From Epinephelus fuscoguttatus (Eukaryota; Chordata; Actinopteri; Perciformes; Serranidae), in NCBI RefSeq assembly GCF_011397635.1, contig NC_064767.1, positions 15,911,537 through 15,975,536 on the forward strand: a DNA stretch of 64,000 nucleotides, read 5' to 3'. Within the stretch, counting starts at the first letter, position 1. Every line of letters begins with the position of its first letter. Below, piece after piece: positions 24,180-34,768 of the stretch. Under the pieces are notes generated by a model. That model did not search any database and had not been told where the DNA came from. It saw only the letters and a program-made list of their open reading frames with translations. Position numbers and translations under genes: made by a program.

Positions 24180-24832
24180 AAGAAGTGGGACCTCTGTATC
24201 TCCAGGCTGCATTAGCTGCTATTAGCTAACACAACTGAATCTAAAAATTGTTAGTATTCAAGTTGCATTGTGGGTAATGTAGGCAACAGGTTTTGACAAG
24301 GAAGAAGAATTCATAATTTAGGTCCTTTTCCAAAAACTGTCCATTGTGAGTTTGACAATTTCATAAGAGGGCAAATGTGCACTCTGCTGTTTTACTGCCT
24401 TATTCATTTTTCTTACAGTTTAAATCACTGGGTCTGTTTGTTTGGGAGAGGAGGAGAGCTCTGCGGATAATTTGGCTCATAGTAAAAACCTCCTGAATGT
24501 CTGGATCAGAGAAAATGTGAGGACAGATGAAGTTATCAGAGAAACAGGTGAGCATACATTAGCATTTGCTGGGCTAGCAGCCCGTTTGTGATGTGCCAAA
24601 CACTGATTTGTAACATGAAATGGCTTTATTCAATGTTTTAATCACCAGGTTCATTTTTATTAGAAAGGAAGAGACCTCTGCTGATAATTTGGCTCCTGTA
24701 AAATCCTCCTGAACACTAAACAGTGAAGGATTTCTAACCGGGATAAGTTTCAGCTGGTTGCAATCTGCAATCCTCGCCACTAGATGCCACTAAATCCCTC
24801 CAAATCTTACACACTGTACCTTTAAGTTCCCC
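24180..24832. repeat. interspersed repeat with an internal duplicated phrase
   Basis: The phrase ctgcggataatttggctc (24459-24476) recurs as ctgctgataatttggctc (24678-24695). Each is followed by a cctcctgaa segment. The right end reads acacactgtacctttaag, a common TTAA-associated MITE end in fish. No coding content. Confidence 0.5.
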
Positions 24833-25839
24833 TTCCTCACACTTTACAGGCCTATTCATCTTGACCGTCTGGGAAGATTCTCCCTCCACTGAATATTACC
24901 AGGCTAATACATTTTTAATATCTTCTTTGATTCCTATAATTGCTCCAGTGCAATGTAATTTTGCCTTGATTTATGTTATTGCATCATGTAGTCTACATTA
25001 ATTGTTGTTTGAATGTTTTTGGAGGAAATATGTGACCTGCGTTTGCCATTTTCTGTATGTTTAGATCTTTGGTAAACTTACTGATTAAATTAAAGATTCA
25101 ACAGTCAGATCCAATGTGAGTTGTTTGCCTAGACCGATGCACTTGCCAGAGATTTGAATCTTGTTTCAGACACATTTTTCTTACCACTTTAGCTGTCTTA
25201 GACAAATATACACAGCCTCCATGAAGGAGCCAAATCTAGCTTTTCTGTTTTAACAGTTCATATTCATTTTGCCATAGTGCCATCGTGAGCCAAAGAGACA
25301 AAGATAATGTTCATGTTGTGTCGCTGTTTGAAAGCCAAGCTCTGGTCCTTTCCACATGTCTGTTTTGGCCAGTGAGCAGCAGAAGCATGAGGGAAATGTG
25401 TAGGTGGTTAGATCAGCCGATGAAGTGTAAATACCACTCAATCTGTTCTCATTAGAGGAGTAAAAACATACGAATCACTTCGCCTCTATTAAAAATGCCC
25501 CAGGGTCCTGGTTAAGTGTGTGTGTGAGAGTGTGTGCGCGCGTGGTTGTGTATGTGGCTGTGTGAGTGAGAAGGAGGGGGGTGACAGAATGATGTTTTGG
25601 CATTTGTGTCTGCAGAGGGGATCTGAAATGCCACCACCATCAACGCTGCTTAATTCTCAGAAACACACTCTTAATCTGAACAGACAATCCGTTCCGACAA
25701 GCCACTGTTATGGTTCAAATCAACTTGGAGTGAAGGGTGTGTGTGTGTGTGTGTGTGCGCTCTTGTGAGTGAGAGTGTATGTCATTGTGTTTTGCTATGT
25801 GATTAGATGTCTGTGTGAGTGCTCATCTCTGAATGTGTG

Positions 25840-26035
25840 TGTATGACCAAGATATCACACATCCATTCCACATTCCCCTATGATAATGTGGATTGATTAT
25901 GGATATGATAATGAGAGGCCGGCGCGGCGTCGCGACCTTCACAAGGTCTAATTGAAACAAGCGTTGGTCCTCCGAAGCACTTATCAAGTCACACAGCACA
26001 TCATTAATCACGGAGAATACAAGCTGTCACTGTAA
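25840..26035. promoter_or_regulatory. candidate enhancer between dach1 and mzt1
   Basis: Unique block bounded by TG and CA tracts. It combines CATTCCACATTCC (TEAD-like), TGATTATGG, GATAATGAG, a CpG-dense core ggccggcgcggcgtcgcgac, TCTAATTGAAAC and CATTAATCACGG. A CpG core inside AT-rich DNA marks constraint or a CpG micro-island. Confidence 0.4.
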
Positions 26036-26329
26036 CACACATGCACACACACACACTCACACACATTCTCTATTTTTCTGTTTTTCTAACATACACACAC
26101 ACACACACATGCTCTCTCTCCTGTCTCCTCTCTCCCTCTCTTTCTCTTAAACACACACACACACAATGCAAGCTGTCACTACAATATGCCTGGCATTGTC
26201 TTCTTTTAAGGAGAGTGGACAGCTAGTCCACCCTCCATCTCTATTTTCTACAAGAAAAGTTGGAAGAACAACAAGCTGTTGGAGTTAAACATTAAAAAAA
26301 ATGAGGAAAAAAACAAGAGAGGGAATGTT

Positions 26330-27130
26330 AAAACAATTCAACAAACATGAACAGCTGTTCCCTTCACCCAAACTCGCCTGAAATTGAATTAACTCAAGTT
26401 GTTTTACTACCTGCTTTTATTGGAAGACAATTTAACAGCCAAATGTGATTCCAATGTCTGATTAAGGCGGCATATGGTGCCTACCTGTTAAACACAACAT
26501 GCTCAACACCAGCTTAACGCCTCAGTGAGCCACTCGAATAAACTAATAAGCCCAATATCATATTAGTCATTACATAGTCCAACACACAAAATTCCAATCT
26601 GATAAAAAGGTGGTTTCATTATCATCATAGGGGAAAACACAAGGGAGTTTGCACGCGCTGCGTCGATGCCATCACCAACTTTGTTAATTGTTATTCAATT
26701 AACTGCTTTTGTTAATGAAACCAATTAATACTTTAAAACAAGCAGGGAGATATATGATTATTATGCATCTATGCAGAAGACAGCTAATTACAACTGTAAA
26801 TCAATCAATTCTACATTAATCAGCTTGGAAAATGTCCAAAAATAACAAAGTCACTAAAAGACTTTGGAAGTTTTTTTTTTTTTTTTAACATATTTTGATT
26901 GCCATGCCATTATCCCGTCTAATGATTGTTAACGATCCTTTAAAGAGTTTATGATCCAATTTCCTTGCTGTGAATTTAATTGGGACCTAAATAGTATAAT
27001 CTTACAGTGTTAAAGTGTGGCCTGTATGTAATCAAGGGTGGTGTACTGGAGTGAGAGCTAACAAGGTCACAGAGCTCCTCTCAGGGCAGATACAGTCAAC
27101 GAGGTTTCACACTGCTGAAGGGCCAGATAG
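26330..27130. promoter_or_regulatory. candidate long conserved non-coding element cluster
   Basis: About 800 bp without microsatellites or recognisable repeats, apart from a T15 run near 26872-26886. It is dense in TAAT/ATTA cores (GAATTAACTC, CAATTAACTGC, ACCAATTAATAC, GCTAATTACAAC, TACATTAATCAGC) plus a TGCATCTATGCAG stretch. The texture differs from the surrounding repeat-rich sequence. Enhancer function is inferred. Confidence 0.4.
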
Positions 27131-27720
27131 ACCTGTCAGTTACAGAAGTATTAATAAATTAATCACTTTAGTGCCTATATATACACCTATGTAAGAATAA
27201 TCTCCTCAGGATATGCATAGGGTGTCAGTTAATGGGTTTCAGCGCATTAAGAATATGCTTATTTAGTGTGAGAGGAAGTTATTTATTGTTAGATTCTTAT
27301 GTAAAAGTAGAGATACCACACTTTAAACATACAAGTAAAAGTCCTGCCTTCAAAGTTGTACTTAAAGCAGCACTATGTAACCTGTGAAAGGACATAATCT
27401 TCCTCTAACAAGTTAAAGCTGTTAAAGCTGGTCGCCATGGAGCTAATTCCACTGATTTTATGCACTGTATAATGATGCATCGTATTTTACATGCATATTA
27501 TAGTGTTTTAAACTCTTAATCAGCAAAATAAATACAACTGTTAAATAAATGTAGTGGAGTAAATAGGACTATATTACCCCTGAAATATAGTGGAGTAGAA
27601 GTATAAAGTAGCAAGCAATTAAAATCCTAAAGTTAAGCACAAGTACCTCCTAATTGTTCATTTGTATATATTCTTTGGCATGCACATAAAAGTGCCCAGC
27701 CCAAGTTTTCATTTTATTCT

Positions 27721-27990
27721 GTTTATTTATTTAACCTTTACTTAACCAGGAAGTCCCATTGAGATTGAAAATCTCTTTTACAAGAGAGACCTGGCCAAGG
27801 TAGCAGCCAATCAAAACACATTTAGAATACAACAAATACAACCTATGATACAAAAATCCACAATACTACAACAACTTTATTTATTTACTTGCTATGTTTG
27901 CACATGTTTGTACTGAGTGTATGGTTTTCTATGTACTTCTGCTGCTGCACAACAACTTGCTCCTTGTGGGATAATAAAGATTTCTTGAAC
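27721..27990 (+). mobile_element. LINE/DNA repeat debris
   Basis: The first part, tttaacctttacttaaccag, continues with tcccattgagattgaaaatc and matches a widespread fish repeat phrase. The second part ends cttgtgggataataaagatt and tcttgaacttgaac, a non-LTR retrotransposon tail pattern. No open reading frame was seen. Confidence 0.5.
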
Positions 27991-28329
27991 TTGAACAACT
28001 ATTCAAACATAGTGGCCTCTCAAGAAAAACAAGCACATGTCTCTATCACCACATTCTTTATGATGGCTTTAAATTCATAAGACACCAAAAATACCATTGC
28101 AGCAGTGAAACAATTAGGTGGATTATGTCACAGTGGGCCCCTGGTCCTGGACAAGTAAAAGCCTCCACCCTCTACCTACCCCGCGGCAGGACAGGTACAA
28201 CATGCTGTTGTTTCTCCCCACAGAGCTGACGGGGCCGCATTGCATCGAGTCTTCAGCCTATAAAGTCATTTAGATAAACTGAAGGTATAGAAACACTCAC
28301 TAAAAATGTGTCACAATGGTTCCTTTCTT

Positions 28330-28790
28330 GCATCCTTTAAGTAAATATTCCTTCAGTTTTTTTTTAGAGGGGGCTCTGTTATTGACGTGATGACTAAGCC
28401 CTTTGACAAGAAATGCAAAGTTAACAACAGGGTTTGGCTCCAAGAGACTTTTTTGTACATCTTGGCATGTTACATGTGCCTACCAATTTTCATATATAAT
28501 GTAGGTGAAACATGAGGCAGGGGCTACATTTTTGAAATTTTGTAGAGGGCGCTACTGAGCCAATTTTTTGCACCCAAGCATGAGACCCATAAAATATCAA
28601 CTTTTACACCAGTTCTGATGCGCATGCTAAGTTTTGAGAGTTTTTAAGCATCTTTAGCCCCTCGAAAATTCCCTTTAAGACTACAAATAAAAATCATAAA
28701 TAATATTAAACACAGGGATTTCAAGCTTGTGGTGCCCGGGCCCTAATAACAGCAAATTCACTCAGAACCTCTGGCGTAGGGGCCCCCTGA
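28330..28790. repeat. interspersed repeat ending in a gcccgggccctaataa phrase
   Basis: Contains ttttagagggggctctgtta, gtagagggcgctactgagcc and tgtggtgcccgggccctaat, all typical of a repeat common in percomorph introns. No coding content or clear ends. Confidence 0.5.
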
Positions 28791-29439
28791 GCCTGGGTCT
28801 GGTTGGCCTGTAATACACCCATGCATTTGTCAGACAACAACATATTTATTTGTTTAATCATTTTTTATTCAAGTGTCATGCCTTTATTGTCCCATCCCAC
28901 GTTGGACTGGAAGACATTGTTATTTTCTGACCATCTTTGGTCTTGCATGTACAAAACAAAAGGGGGAAGAGGAAAAGAAACAAAAGCAACACAAACAAAT
29001 GAAAAACAAACAAAACCCCAACATCCCAATGAACTGCTCACATGAGAAACATTTACAATCTCAATAAAGAGCCCTCTCTTTAATATAACTTCTTAGATAT
29101 GACAAAGAACTTTATTTCTTCAAATAAAATCTACCACAAAAAAAAGTTCCCCTCGTAAAACTTGTCTTTATTTTTTAATAACCATTCCACCTGAAGAACT
29201 CATCAGAAATAAAGTCCTATAACCTAAAATTCTAGCCCTTAAATTATCATATAATTTGCAATAAAACATGAAATGGACATAACAAACAAAGCCTTGTCTC
29301 TGCAGGGAGACCATTAGACCTACCTGTTTATGGCTAACGGTAATTAGTAACCTAAATATAACTGTGCACAGAGATCTTTGACTTTTGGTTTCACTCTCCT
29401 TCTCCTTGTTTTCATGAGACATTGTGTTTGTAATTTGGG

Positions 29440-30070
29440 TTTGTACAAACATCAACAGACCATCATTCCCTATGCATAAGGAACTTCTAATCAGTCCAGT
29501 CTAATTATTTTTTATAATATCCATTGCGCGCACCTGAACCGTAATCTTTCACTTGTAAATGAGACTGCCCTCATTTATCAGAAAAATAATCCTCAGCCGG
29601 GGTAATTATCAGACGTACAAACATAAACACCTTCAGAAGTTCAGATGTGAGGACCTGCTTAAGTTTATACAGTCATGTGACCTGACCAGTGGCCTAGTTG
29701 AACACCTCTTAGATGTTTATGCATATATGGACGCTAATCTCTCAGTCAGGACTATGGGATTTGAGAATATTTTGTTTTATAGAGATCAAAGTAGCCGGCA
29801 AGGATCAGGAGAAACCCTTCAAACACATCAAACGGAAAGCAATGCATCCTGAATCCCACGCCCACAGTAGCCAATCAAGCCATGCATAACTCTTTGTGAA
29901 AGAAAAGGATTCTCAATGTGGCTCTCCTCTCCATCATCTCCTGCAGCTCACCCCCCACGGAGGACAGGGGTTGTTCGAGCTCACGAGCTATCAAGGAGAG
30001 CCACTGCGCCGTATCTGTATGCCTCTCATACTTGGCTAACACGATGCTGGTATTGAGGAACAGAGAGATA
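29440..30070. promoter_or_regulatory. candidate conserved non-coding block upstream of dach1
   Basis: About 600 bp of unique mixed-composition sequence with no microsatellites. It includes TCTAATTATTTTTT, GGGGTAATTATCAGACG, GTTTATGCATATATGG, AGCAATGCATCC and AAGCCATGCATAAC (repeated ATGCAT cores). A 97-codon open frame (29559-29852) falls inside but has no recognised product and no splice context. Confidence 0.4.
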
Positions 30071-31571
30071 CTGTGTTAAGAGATCAAAGCGGCGGTACAG
30101 AGATTTAGACTCACAGCCTGTCAGTCAAGATGGCGAGACAAAGCAGAAGAAGACAGAAATGCTTACACACACACACTCTCCTGCTCGCTCGCTGGCTTTC
30201 TCTGTGGTGTGCCTGTGAGGGGTGAGGCGTGACTGTCAGATGGCTTAGGGGGCTACTCATTTGTAGACATCTACAGCGCTGCAGGAACACCTAAACTCTC
30301 ACACACATAGAGAGGGACACACACACACACATTCAAAAAGCTACTGATTCAAGCCCTTTTGGATGAGAGGTCGCTTCTAGCCTGTATATTGGCCTGTGGA
30401 GGAATGTTCTGTGCTCTCAGCATTTTCCCTCGTCTCGAAGATGAATAGAGCTATTTCACAGACGGTGGAGAAACAAAACAATGCTCTGTGTGGTTAGACA
30501 CATGATGTAGGGGGTTTCATTTCTGGTTGATCAAAGACGGGTTGTTTTTTTTTTGTCAAGTTTGCAATAAATCTCTAATACTTTTTTTTTTGTGGGGATA
30601 GAGTACAGACATAAAGGAGGGAGGGTAAGATTTCAGTTCAACAGGACATCCTGCTGTAAAGAATAACCCTTGTTCATGTCTTCTGTTCTGTACATGTTGA
30701 TGTGATCAACCCCTGCACGGTTTGTGTTTGTCTCTTTGTCCCTTTCACCTAGTGTGACAGGAAAGATCATTTCCTTTGTAAAATCCCTCAGAAAAATGTC
30801 AGGTCCTATTTGAAAGCCTGCAAGAATTACATCACTGAGGAAAAATGTTTAGCTGTGTTTTACAATGGGATCAAGGCAACACAGAAAAAGTCAGCATTGT
30901 AAATAAATAAGGGAACATGTGATTTAAAAAGTACCTGAAAAAAATAACTACTCAACTGCTCTTTAACATCAGGAATACTACGAGATAAGAAACTTGCATA
31001 GTTAGAACACCCACTGAATACCTACACCTTAGAAAATAAGAAGGACACAACACCACCTTGTGGCCGTTGCTTGTAACATTTTAATTTAGGCTGTTCCATC
31101 ATTGATGGTTAAATGGACAATGGAAATCGCAAAAGGATTAGGTTGAAAATGCATTACACAAACTTAAAAACAAGTCCTAACAAAAAACATCATAAAAAAC
31201 ATTTCCTCATGAAAAGTGCGACACAAGCCGACTATCAGAAATTAGAAGTATGCTCTTAAATTAAGGCAGGATATCGATGCAACAAATGGCTGAAGGAGAA
31301 TCTTGCAAATCTGAGGCAGAATGGCCGAGCATGGTCTCGTATCGGGAGAAGACTCGTGTTTCGGGAGAGGACTGAGGTTGACAGCTCCACACAAAAACTC
31401 AAGACACAAGTCAAAGCACAGGACAGGAGCGGTTCGTCGCCGAGGAGACGCAGAGGACAGAGTGCAAACACACAGGCAAGTCCGACTGGCTGGAGAGCCT
31501 GTCATAGGTACAGATCCAGGAACGGGGCATGATCCCGTTAAAGTTCAAACAGAGGAGACCAGGCTGCACCT

Positions 31572-31595
31572 TCAGTTAGTGCAGTTTTCAGACGC
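31572..31595 (-). CDS. mzt1: mzt1 coding exon 3 (24 nt coding)
   Basis: Acceptor tttttctttcag|gcgtct, then ASENCTN and a stop, parallel to human AAENMTS-stop. It is easy to miss because of its size. A possible polyadenylation signal ATTAAA lies at 31082-31087 on the minus strand. Confidence 0.85.
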   Translation of the reverse strand, partial: ASENCTN

Positions 31596-34045
31596 CTGAA
31601 AGAAAAAATAAACATAGTGGGGTTTTTTTCTTATAATCAAATTACACCTGCTTTGTGGACTGGCTAAAACTGTGCACAGGTCAAATATGTTTGCAAAACT
31701 GAGAGAAAATAAATGGGAGGGAAATGGCTCCCGGGAGTTTGCTATATGTGGGGAAAAAAAAGCTACACCAAAACAAATTTTAATACATCACATGGTGCAT
31801 ATTTTACTTTTTCCTGGCCCTCTGTGATGACAACTTTCCCTCTTGCCTGGACAACAACATATTTTCCTATTACCAGTTGTCCTCAGTAGTGACTGAAATA
31901 TTCCGCTCATGATTAAGGCACTCAGAAGATGAGAGTCCTCTAACACTCATATTATCTTATTATTTTGTTTAGCACAAAAACAGATATTAAGGTTCATGAG
32001 TGCATATGCTCATGGAAAACATTTAACAGATGGTGACATAAGAGGTGGCCAAATTCAACAGTCCAAACAGAATGAAACTTGAGCAAGATAATGTCATGTT
32101 AGGAGATGGAGACGGATAGACTGTAAAGTGTGTGTGATTTTACATTGTGTTACAATACATTTTCTGGAAAATCAAGTGTTTGTGGACAGAACAACCAATA
32201 AACAACCAGTGTGTATTCTTTGCATAGTCGACTTAATACCTGAAGAATTAATATACCTCATCACAGATTTGTGCAAAAATCATATAAATCCAATACTGCT
32301 GTAAAAGCAGTCATGCCCATCAATAAGCAACATTGCTCATGATGACCTGATGCTGCTAATGATGCTCAAGGAAATGATACCTCGGTATTAATGGAATCTC
32401 TGATGGCTGACGCATTTTTTAATGTCACATCACCCAAACCTGTACCATCTCACTGGAAACATTCACATCTAACAGCTTTGTTGACAGTTTTCCGTGTTAG
32501 GAGACACCTTGGTTGCAGAACCAAGACCACGATGTACAGCAGCTGCAGGCATCTCAACTTTCAGTTTGACAGCAATTATCAGTGCTGGTGTAAGCTGTTG
32601 TATCGTCATCAGCTCAACATCTGAATAAGTGCTGGAACTAGTAAGTGCTATAAGTGCTGGATTCAGTCATTAGCTGATCAACAGAAAATGTATGACTTTC
32701 AATAAATCTATCATATGTAAACTTATTTATCCTATAAAAATACCAAACACTGCACAACACGCTGGTTACACATTCTAAAATATGAGGGTTTTCTGCATTT
32801 CTCCCTGTTATATGATTGCAAGTTAAGGATGTTTGTTTATGTGTTGGTTAGACAATTTATGAAGTGTCTGTACCTTTAGTGTTTCAGAAGCTTTACGCAG
32901 CTCTTTGATGACAGCAGACAGAGCTTCTGGGTTGATGCCCTGCTCACACAGTCTCACACATATGGACAGAGACTCCATGTCCAAACCTGTGTTCAGCAAC
33001 CTGGAGATCTCCAGAAGCACTGGTGGAAGAAGGTGACAAGTAACCCGAGTTAAGATACATTTTCTAGACAAAGACAAGACAAAACTTAACTGCAGTATGC
33101 CCTGTACCAGGGCCTCGGGACTGGGTTTAATGGCCTGCAGCGTGCCTTTCAAAATACTGTATGTGGCCCAACACACAATGTTGGCTAATCAAACAAGATC
33201 ACCTCGTATTTTTTCTACTCAAGTTACAATGGAAAAACTATAATACAGTTGGTAGACATGCACAAAGTGCAAACAATGCAGGTGGAACTAATGTGTTTCA
33301 TGAACACAACGTAAACAAGCAAACAAACTGCTGCCTAATAGCTGACGTTTCCTGCTAGGGGTCAGACATGGACACAGCAAAGAAGTGTAAAGTCGACAGT
33401 GAGGGCCAATGCTTTCAGTAGCATTAGAAAGTTTAATACTTTTTCGCTGACAGATGAACAGTTGCATTGTCTCATTTATATGTGATTCATAAAGAATAAA
33501 ATAACCCATAGGATATGAGAGGCAGCTGGTCCCCAGATATTTTCAAATTATCTAATGTGGCCCCCATTAACGAAAGGTTGGGACACCCCTGCCCTACACA
33601 ATCTGTTATGATAATCAGAATAAGGTTTATTGCCAAGTATGTAGGTTATCACATACAAGTAATTGGCCTATGTGTTTAGTACTTAAAATAAACACATTAA
33701 GACGAAATAAACATAAATGCACTGCAAGGGTTAAGAACTAAATAATAACATAAAATAATAATAATAATAATAATTAATACAATAAATAATATAATTATAA
33801 AAAAATATGCACTATACGGCTGTTTTAGGATTAGAGAGCTGTGCAGGTTTGTGCAGGATATGCAAAAATTCAGTTTATCAATACGATCACAAACAAGCTA
33901 AAGGTTAGCAGAAAAGCCCGATTTATTTGCAACAGAGTTTGACGCTATTTTACAAATACAAAAACTGCTGCATGTGTATAAATATATATTTACCGTCCAT
34001 TGTCTCCCGGACTGCGTTTAAGTTTGCATTTGCTGCACTTGCCAT
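31572..34045 (-). CDS. mzt1: mzt1, mitotic-spindle organizing protein 1 (MOZART1)
   Basis: Small helical subunit of the gamma-tubulin ring complex that helps recruit it to centrosomes. Three coding exons: 33994-34045, 32874-33019 and 31572-31595 (222 nt, 73 residues; human has 82). The protein starts [20 protein letters not shown] and contains [20 protein letters not shown], then [20 protein letters not shown]. It ends KASENCTN, matching human ...[47 protein letters not shown]. The poly-Ala N-terminus of the human protein is shortened. The last exon codes only eight codons including the stop; acceptor ttctttcag|gcg. The gene is head to head with bora across about 0.7 kb. Confidence 0.96.
32874..33019 (-). 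CDS. mzt1: mzt1 coding exon 2
   Basis: Acceptor cttccaccag|tgcttc and donor ctaaag|gtacag. It carries nearly the whole conserved MOZART1 helical core. Confidence 0.96.
33606..33790. mobile_element. LINE-like repeat in mzt1 intron 1
   Basis: Starts aatcagaataaggtttattg ccaagtatgt and runs into an (ATA)n-rich stretch (33754-33777). This phrase is common at fish non-LTR retrotransposon copies in inverse orientation. No coding remnant. Confidence 0.45.
33994..34045 (-). CDS. mzt1: mzt1 coding exon 1
   Basis: Start codon in a caccATGG context (34045), 17 codons plus one base, donor atggacg|gtaaat. The split valine codon continues at exon 2. Confidence 0.95.
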
Positions 34046-34768
34046 GGTGTAGAATGGATATGGTTAGCCAACGCTAGCTAGCTGGCGGCTAACAAATAAG
34101 ACTTGAAGAGGTCTCTGATGCGATTCAAGATTATGTTATTTTAAAACAGTTCAGCCAGAAGTTAAACGTTTCGTTTTCATGTTAGACACGATCTCCAAAA
34201 ATTACAAAAACACATTAAATTCGGGACGATATTAGCAGCTAGCTAGCTAGCTTCCCTGCTTGCTAAACTGACAAACGAAATTGGAGGAGGAAGTGACGAC
34301 ATTCTTCATTGATTGGTTCCCAACAACTTCCTGCAACGTTTCTATTGGTTGGTGGGCAGTGTGGGCGAAATTGAAATAAACGTTTGAACCCTCTCGTTGC
34401 TGATTGTTTGCCGACTCTTCAATGAAGGAGGATTTTAGCTTTGTGTTCAAAGTCCTGGCTCATTAACAACTGTAAGTACCAACAGCAGGTTGTTATATGT
34501 CTAATACTTAAATGTACTTTATTTATTTTTTTTACGTTAAGTGGGGTGTTATGATAAAGAAAAGGAGGAAACGTGACGCTGCGACCAAATTCCTTCCACA
34601 TTAATAGCTTCGAAGGCTTGTTAACGCTATAGAAACAGGAAAAGTAACGTAGCTAACCGACTAATTTCAACAATTGACTCGCCTTTCAATGAAATAGAAG
34701 CTGTTGTTTGAGTGTGTCATGTCTGAAATGTCATTTTCCTTTATGCTGACAGGAATATTTCAGGTAAA
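34046..34768. promoter_or_regulatory. mzt1/bora bidirectional promoter
   Basis: The two genes are divergent with start codons 724 bp apart. ATTGG (CCAAT on the minus strand) occurs at 34280-34284, 34312-34316 and 34344-34348, exactly 32 bp apart. A CHR motif TTTGAA follows at 34383-34388. This is the grammar of NF-Y/DREAM-controlled G2/M promoters. No TATA box was seen. A non-coding first exon of bora probably ends at 34471 (donor aacaact|gtaagt), spliced to an acceptor at 34763. Confidence 0.75.

Larger units (their letters stand above)
20201..31571. other. dach1-mzt1 intergenic interval
   Basis: No gene found. It contains a nested hAT-like element (20686-22453), a CA tract (22689-22736), a SINE (23606-23672), several interspersed repeats (24180-24832, 27721-27990, 28330-28790) and unique enhancer-like blocks (22980-23130, 25840-26035, 26330-27130, 29440-30070). 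Short open frames such as 29559-29852 have no recognisable product. Confidence 0.6.

Noticed and set aside
29559-29852. 97-codon open frame as an independent gene
   Set aside because: No recognised domain, no Kozak or splice support; the surrounding block looks like non-coding regulatory DNA.
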